Source: an uncultured Oscillospiraceae bacterium | GTDB lineage: Bacteria; Bacillota; Clostridia; Oscillospirales; Ruminococcaceae | Assembly (NCBI GenBank): GCA_934232845.1 | Contig: CAKQGD010000053.1 | Coordinates: forward strand, 1-11,342 | DNA length: 11,342 nucleotides | Reading direction: 5' to 3' | Shown: positions 8,267 to 11,342 of the stretch, piece by piece | Position numbering within the stretch: position 1 is the stretch's first letter | Layout: each line of letters opens with the position of its first letter | Position numbers and translations under genes: made by a program | Notes under the pieces: generated by a model | The model's database searches: none | What the model saw: the letters and a program-made list of their open reading frames with translations, nothing else | Told to the model about the DNA's origin: nothing

Positions 8267-9148
8267 ATGGAAGAAGGAAGAATCGTAAAAGCAACCGGCG
8301 GCTTCTATTATGTGGCCGCCGGCACTGAGGTGATCGAGTGCCGCGCACGGGGACGGTTTCGGCTCGACGGCGTTTCCCCCTTGGTGGGGGATTTTGTACA
8401 GGTGCTTCGTACACCGGATCATAAAGGCTATATTTCCGCGGTTCTGCCGCGAAAAAATGCGCTTGCCCGGCCGCCCGCGGCCAACATCGACCGGCTGATT
8501 CTGATTGCGGCGGCGGCCGATCCGGCTCCGAACCGGTATGTAATCGACAAGATGCTTGTTATTGCTGCCTATCAGGAGATTGACGCCGCTCTGGTTGTGA
8601 CAAAAGCGGCTCTTGCGGACGGCTTTGCCTTGGCGGAGGATTACCGCCGGGCGGGTTATCCCGTCGCCGTGGTCGACAGCCTGTCGGGCGACGTATCCGC
8701 GGTGCGGCCTTTGATTGAGGGAAAGCTCTGTGTGCTGGCCGGCAACACCGGCGTGGGAAAATCGACGCTTTTAAACGCGCTGGAGCCCTCCCTTGCTTTG
8801 GAAACGGGGGAAACGAGCGCTAAGCTCGGGCGCGGGCGGCATACGACCCGCACCACGCAGCTTTTTTCCGTGTGCGGCGGACTTGTGGCGGACACGCCCG
8901 GATTTTCCGCGCTGGACATTGAGTCGGCCGAGCCGATTTCGAAGGAAAAGCTGGAGCTGTGCTTTCCCGAGTTCGCGCCCTACTTACTCAAATGCCGTTT
9001 TACCGGCTGTTCGCATACGAGGGAAAAGGGCTGCGCCGTGCTTGCCGCGGCCGAAGCGGGAGAAATCTCTTTTGCCCGACACAAAAGCTACTGCGCCCTC
9101 TACGAAGAGGCGCGGCTTTACAAGCCTTGGGAGGAAAAAACAAAGTGA
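8267..9148 (+). CDS. rsgA: Ribosome small-subunit-dependent GTPase RsgA
   Basis: This 293-residue circularly permuted GTPase tests the maturity of the 30S subunit. The order is an N-terminal OB fold (about 1-65, with GDFVQV), then the permuted G domain, with the G4 region at 112-116 ahead of G1 GNTGVGKST (159-167), the G2/switch GRHTTRTTQ and G3 DTPG (209-212). The C-terminal zinc finger has C243, C248, H250 and C256 (CRFTGCSHTREKGC). The G4 motif reads TKAAL where NKxD or TKxD is expected, so the Asp that recognises guanine is replaced by Ala. GGAGG at 8257-8261 is 5 bases before the ATG, 11 bases after the prkC stop. Identification is secure despite the odd G4. Confidence 0.95.
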   Translation: MEEGRIVKATGGFYYVAAGTEVIECRARGRFRLDGVSPLVGDFVQVLRTPDHKGYISAVLPRKNALARPPAANIDRLILIAAAADPAPNRYVIDKMLVIAAYQEIDAALVVTKAALADGFALAEDYRRAGYPVAVVDSLSGDVSAVRPLIEGKLCVLAGNTGVGKSTLLNALEPSLALETGETSAKLGRGRHTTRTTQLFSVCGGLVADTPGFSALDIESAEPISKEKLELCFPEFAPYLLKCRFTGCSHTREKGCAVLAAAEAGEISFARHKSYCALYEEARLYKPWEEKTK

Positions 9149-9762
9149 CCGGACGCTGTTTGATCTTTTGCTCGCTGCCGCCGGGCCAAACGCCTGACGT
9201 CGGCCCCGGCGATTTTGTGATTGCCTGCGACAGAGGCGCTGTGTTTGCAAAAGCATGCGGTGTTTCGCCCGATCTTCTGGTGGGTGATTTTGACTCGTGG
9301 CAGGGAGAACTGCCCGGCGTGCCGGTGCTGCGGTTTCCCGTTGAGAAGGATGATACCGACAGCATGCTGGCCGTACGCGAGGGACTGCACCGGGGGTACC
9401 GGGATTTTGTGCTGTACGGCGCGCTGGGGGGCAGGCTCGATCATACGCTTGCCAATGTGCAGACGCTTTTGTTTCTGGGGCGCCGCGGCGGCTCGGGGCT
9501 CCTTGACGGAGAAAAAGAAACGGTTACGCTCGTGCGAAATGAAACGCGCGCTTTCTTGCGCAGAGAAGGCGTCTCTTTTTCCGTGCTGGCCTTTGAGGGG
9601 GCTGCGCGGGGCGTGACGCTGCGCGGCGTGCAGTACCCGCTGACGGATGCGGTTCTTACCGAGAGCTTTCCTCTCGGGCACGGAAACCGCATTACGGAAG
9701 AAAAGGCCCTTGTTTCGGTGAGAGACGGAGCGCTGCTTGTGATTGAATCGAAAATTCCATAA
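9145..9762 (+). CDS. thiN: Thiamine pyrophosphokinase
   Basis: This 205-residue enzyme makes thiamine diphosphate from thiamine and ATP. The family motifs are present: GDFDS (47-51), PVEKDDTDSMLA (Asp cluster 69-72) and GALGGRLDHTLAN (92-104). The C-terminal part, with FPLGHGNRI, is the beta-rich thiamine-binding domain. I chose GTG 9145 because GGAGG at 9130-9134 lies 10 bases before it, the GTGA overlaps the rsgA stop by 4 bases, and the resulting length is normal. The frame extends upstream to 8959, but that part is the rsgA zinc-finger region read in another frame. It is the last gene of the operon. B. subtilis has rpe between rsgA and thiN; here there is no room for it. Confidence 0.93.
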   Translation: MTGRCLIFCSLPPGQTPDVGPGDFVIACDRGAVFAKACGVSPDLLVGDFDSWQGELPGVPVLRFPVEKDDTDSMLAVREGLHRGYRDFVLYGALGGRLDHTLANVQTLLFLGRRGGSGLLDGEKETVTLVRNETRAFLRREGVSFSVLAFEGAARGVTLRGVQYPLTDAVLTESFPLGHGNRITEEKALVSVRDGALLVIESKIP

Positions 9763-9783
9763 CGCACTTCAAAAATAATAAAA

Positions 9784-9829
9784 AAACAGAAAAAATCCCC
9801 TTTCTTATGAAAGGGGATTTTTTCTGTTT
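9784..9829. terminator. Bidirectional intrinsic terminator between convergent thiN and spoVM
   Basis: A perfect 21-bp inverted repeat (arms 9784-9804 and 9809-9829) has a 4-base TTAT loop. The core is CCCCTTTC/GAAAGGGG, flanked by an A6 run on the left and a T6 run on the right, so both strands give a GC core followed by a U run. It lies 21 bases after the thiN stop and 30 bases after the spoVM stop on the other strand, the expected place for a shared terminator of convergent transcripts. Confidence 0.93.
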
Positions 9830-9859
9830 CGGTCTTCAAGAAAATTTCTGCGCGGCGTG

Positions 9860-9943
9860 TCAGGCGGATTTTCGGTCTATGCCGAACACGAGACGCAGCA
9901 GTCCGCCCAAAAAACGCGGACTTTTGACGACGACGATTTTCAT
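9860..9943 (-). CDS. spoVM: Stage V sporulation protein M (SpoVM), 27 residues
   Basis: SpoVM is an amphipathic peptide that binds the convex forespore membrane and recruits the coat ATPase SpoIVA. This 27-codon ORF matches the B. subtilis 26-residue peptide without gaps, from memory of that sequence. Shared positions are M1, K2, K7, P9, F11, L12, G13, G14, R17, G21, R24 and K25 (12 of 26). The core PRFLGGLLR corresponds to PKFLGGIVR, and Pro9 is known to matter for curvature sensing. AAAGGA at 9954-9959 (minus strand) lies 10 bases before the ATG. In B. subtilis spoVM also lies next to thiN. It is convergent with thiN and shares its terminator. It is too short for most gene callers. The gene upstream (9975-10127) probably shares its transcript. 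Confidence 0.9.
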   Translation of the reverse strand: MKIVVVKSPRFLGGLLRLVFGIDRKSA

Positions 9944-9974
9944 ACCGATCCCGTCCTTTCCGAAAAGGCTGCAT

Positions 9975-10127
9975 TCACCAGCGGCGCAGGACGGCCCGGC
10001 ACAGCGCCAGAAGCAGGAAAACCGCCACAAACAGCGCCAGCCGAAACGCACACAGCCACGTCAGCAGAATACCGAGCGCGAACGCGCCGCCGACCAGCGC
10101 CCAAAAGCATCGGCCGCTCCACCACAA
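9975..10127 (-). CDS. Small membrane protein of unknown function upstream of spoVM (50 residues)
   Basis: I do not recognise this protein. A perfect AGGAGG (minus strand, 10140-10135) lies 7 bases before an in-frame TTG at 10127, giving 50 residues that begin MWWSGRCFWALVGGAF. The sequence is two hydrophobic segments (about 8-28 and 30-43) joined at R29, with a basic tail RAVLRRW: a compact membrane hairpin. The frame is open back to an ATG at 10229 (84 residues), but that start has no ribosome site and would read across both candidate promoters. The stop is 31 bases before the spoVM start on the same strand, so the two are probably one transcript and expressed in the mother cell. Alternative starts (GTG 10125 and nearby, other frame) give an unconvincing Arg/Ala-rich product. 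Confidence 0.6.
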   Translation of the reverse strand: MWWSGRCFWALVGGAFALGILLTWLCAFRLALFVAVFLLLALCRAVLRRW

Positions 10128-10134
10128 TGCGGAC

Positions 10135-10140
10135 CCTCCT
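10135..10140 (-). promoter_or_regulatory. Strong ribosome binding site that sets a TTG start
   Basis: The minus strand reads AGGAGG, the full anti-16S core, 7 bases before TTG 10127. It is stronger than most sites in the operon, and it is the main reason to read the 50-residue hydrophobic frame as a real gene with a TTG start. Confidence 0.65.
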
Positions 10141-10144
10141 TTTT

Positions 10145-10162
10145 TGCAGTACTGCTGCAGTA
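10145..10162. repeat. Direct heptamers TGCAGTA, 11 bp apart, at the predicted transcription start
   Basis: TGCAGTA occurs at 10145-10151 and again at 10156-10162, offset by 11 bp, about one helical turn. The first copy is part of a perfect palindrome GCAGTACTGC (10146-10155). The cluster sits between the candidate minus-strand -10 box and the ribosome site, around the expected start of the spoVM-side transcript. This position fits an operator, but the repeats are short and could be chance. I do not recognise a regulator for them. Confidence 0.3.
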
Positions 10163-10187
10163 TATGCGGCGGCACAAAGATACGTGC
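10159..10187 (-). promoter_or_regulatory. Weak candidate sigma-E-type promoter for the small membrane gene and spoVM
   Basis: The minus strand has CATATACT (10166-10159), 7 of 8 against the sigma-E -10 consensus CATACAMT. At 14 bases spacing the -35 region reads GCACGTA, only 4 of 7 against KMATATT. The expected start of transcription, near 10152, would leave a short leader holding the AGGAGG site. B. subtilis spoVM is sigma-E dependent, which supports the reading; the weak -35 does not. Confidence 0.35.
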
Positions 10188-10200
10188 GGCGGCGTTGTCC

Positions 10201-10229
10201 GCATACTTTGACATCCGCGCGCATACCAT
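10201..10229 (+). promoter_or_regulatory. Candidate sigma-E promoter of the SPOCS gene
   Basis: GCATACT (10201-10207) matches the sigma-E -35 consensus KMATATT at 6 of 7. After a 14-base spacer, CATACCAT (10222-10229) matches the -10 consensus CATACAMT at 7 of 8. Spacing is the usual 14-15. Transcription would start near 10236, about 27 bases before ATG 10263, leaving room for the ribosome site at 10248-10255. sipL of C. difficile is a sigma-E-dependent gene, so the match agrees with the gene product. The consensus is recalled for B. subtilis. Confidence 0.6.
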
Positions 10230-10262
10230 TGACCAGAAATGAGTGCGAGGAGAGGCGAGGAT

Positions 10263-11342
10263 ATGGAATTGAAATTAAAAAAACAGCCGGCGGCTGTCTG
10301 TGAGCCGCTGCTTGACGCGGCCGCCGAGCATCCGATTGAGTGCGATATTCTTCTTCCGGACTATTGCCCGGATATTGTACGGGTGCTGACCTGCCGCGCG
10401 CAGGCGGATGTGACGGATTGCGCCGTGCGCGGCGCAGCATTGACCGTCGAGGGAATGACTACGGTCACGCTCTGTTATCTCGGAGACGTGGGAGGAGTGC
10501 ACACGACTCAGGTGCGCCAGCCTTTTTCCAAAAGCTTTGAGCTTTCCGAAGAGGCGATTTCCCCGATTGTATTCGCATCGGCTGAACGAGGCTATCTGAC
10601 CTGCCGCGCCTCCTCCCGGCGCCGTGTTGACGTGCGCGGCGTGCTGTCGGTTTCCGCGATGGTGTGCGACGCGCGCACCGAAGAGGTTGTGATCGGCGCA
10701 CAGAGCGGCGTGTGTCTGAAAACAGAGGAGTACCGCGCGGCCTGTCTTCGGGCGCGTACGCTGCAGAGGTTTTCTCAGCGGGAGGAGGTCTCCCCGCCGC
10801 CGGGAACGCACGTCCCGCACGAGGTGCTGCGTGCGGATTGCTGTGCCGTTGTGCAGGAGTGGCGGCCTGTCTCAAACGGAATTCTTCTCAAAGGTGACCT
10901 GATTGTTTCGATGCTTTGGTCAGCGGGGGAGGAAAACGAACTGGAGACCGCGCAGTATACGCTGCCTATGAGCCGGGTGCTTGAAATTTCCGAACCGGCA
11001 TCGGTATGTGACGTTTCTGTGCGCTGCACAGCGGTGGACTGTGCCCCGGCCGAGGACGCACAGGAGGACCGTCTGTCTCTTGAGCTGCAGCTGGAGGCGG
11101 CGGTGCTCTCCTGCTCGGAGACGCAGCTGGAGGCTGCGAAGGACGCCTTTTCCACGCAGTATATCTCGCGCTGCGACGCTGTAAATCTGCGCACGGCATG
11201 CGTGCGTGCGTCGGTGCGCGAGCGCACGTCGGTGCGTGCGCAGATTCCTCTGCCCCCGGATGCATCCGAGGTGACGGACGTATTCGCGGCGCTCTCCCAG
11301 ACTGCCTGCTCGGTCAGCGAGGGACAGTTGGTTCTGTCGGGC
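10263..11342 (+). CDS. SPOCS (DUF3794) domain protein, SipL-like, 3' end outside window
   Basis: The frame is open from ATG 10263 to the window edge (360 codons, no stop). AGGAGAGG at 10248-10255 lies 7 bases upstream. The N-terminal region has the family signature ILLPDYCPDIVRVL (29-42), followed by strand-rich segments with the LTVEGMTTVTLCYLGD pattern typical of DUF3794. A second copy of this pattern begins near HEVLRADCCAVVQEW (about 188) and contains GILLKGDLIVSMLW. C. difficile SipL has such domains plus a C-terminal LysM, and binds SpoIVA to build the coat; a LysM would lie beyond the window. The protein is unusually Cys-rich. Divergence from spoVM and a sigma-E-like promoter support a coat role. 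It could instead be another SPOCS paralogue, since Clostridia often carry several. Confidence 0.85.
   Translation, partial: MELKLKKQPAAVCEPLLDAAAEHPIECDILLPDYCPDIVRVLTCRAQADVTDCAVRGAALTVEGMTTVTLCYLGDVGGVHTTQVRQPFSKSFELSEEAISPIVFASAERGYLTCRASSRRRVDVRGVLSVSAMVCDARTEEVVIGAQSGVCLKTEEYRAACLRARTLQRFSQREEVSPPPGTHVPHEVLRADCCAVVQEWRPVSNGILLKGDLIVSMLWSAGEENELETAQYTLPMSRVLEISEPASVCDVSVRCTAVDCAPAEDAQEDRLSLELQLEAAVLSCSETQLEAAKDAFSTQYISRCDAVNLRTACVRASVRERTSVRAQIPLPPDASEVTDVFAALSQTACSVSEGQLVLSG

Noticed and set aside
6156..8414. 752-codon open frame on the minus strand
   Set aside because: It is antisense to all of prkC. Long stop-free antisense frames are common opposite GC-biased genes; no domain or ribosome site was seen.
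10208..10213. TTGACA as a vegetative sigma-A -35 box
   Set aside because: At 17 bases spacing the -10 region reads GACCAG, with no TATAAT-like sequence at 16-18 bases. The sigma-E reading of the same region is far better.
10128..10229. 84-residue version of the small membrane protein, starting at ATG 10229
   Set aside because: No ribosome site precedes this ATG or the second ATG at 10214, and the extension crosses both candidate promoters. TTG 10127 has a perfect AGGAGG.
9857..10303. Plus-strand open frames between thiN and the SPOCS gene (from 9807 and 9857)
   Set aside because: They are polar, Arg/Thr/Pro-rich, lack ribosome sites, run through or just after the terminator and overlap the promoter region. 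The minus-strand reading is better supported.
1..11342. tRNA, rRNA, CRISPR arrays, insertion sequences, prophage or attachment sites
   Set aside because: I saw no cloverleaf-like segments, spaced repeat arrays, transposase motifs or terminal inverted repeats. The only long inverted repeat is the terminator at 9784-9829.

Overview
The window reads as chromosomal DNA of an endospore-forming, GC-rich Firmicute. A member of the Clostridia close to Oscillospiraceae/Ruminococcaceae is my best guess, but this rests on gene content and base composition, not on a search. The evidence is the conserved order priA-def-fmt-(zinc peptidase)-rsmB-rlmN-stp-prkC-rsgA-thiN, a PASTA-domain kinase, and sporulation genes (spoVM and a SPOCS/DUF3794 protein) at the right-hand end.

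Positions 1-9762 form one tightly packed plus-strand operon of ten genes: the 3' part of priA (replication restart), def and fmt (N-formyl-methionine metabolism), a YugP-like membrane zinc peptidase, rsmB and rlmN (rRNA methylation), stp and prkC (Ser/Thr phosphatase and kinase), rsgA (30S ribosome assembly GTPase) and thiN (thiamine pyrophosphokinase). Several genes overlap by 4-10 bases, which suggests translational coupling. rpe, which lies between rsgA and thiN in Bacillus subtilis, is absent here: rsgA and thiN overlap directly.

The operon ends at a perfect 21-bp hairpin (9784-9829) that can work in both directions. Facing it on the minus strand are two very small genes. One is a 27-codon ORF that I identify as SpoVM, the curvature-sensing peptide that starts spore coat assembly. 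Just upstream is a probable 50-residue two-helix membrane protein with a TTG start and a perfect AGGAGG ribosome site. I do not recognise this protein.

From 10263 to the window edge, on the plus strand and divergent from these, runs the first 360 codons of a SPOCS (DUF3794) protein related to SipL, the C. difficile partner of the coat ATPase SpoIVA. Between the divergent units I see a close match to a sigma-E promoter facing the SPOCS gene, and a weaker one facing the small membrane gene and spoVM. The right end is therefore best read as a mother-cell coat-assembly island: SpoVM (which recruits SpoIVA) and a SipL-like protein (which binds SpoIVA), apparently under shared sporulation control, with an uncharacterised small membrane protein between them.
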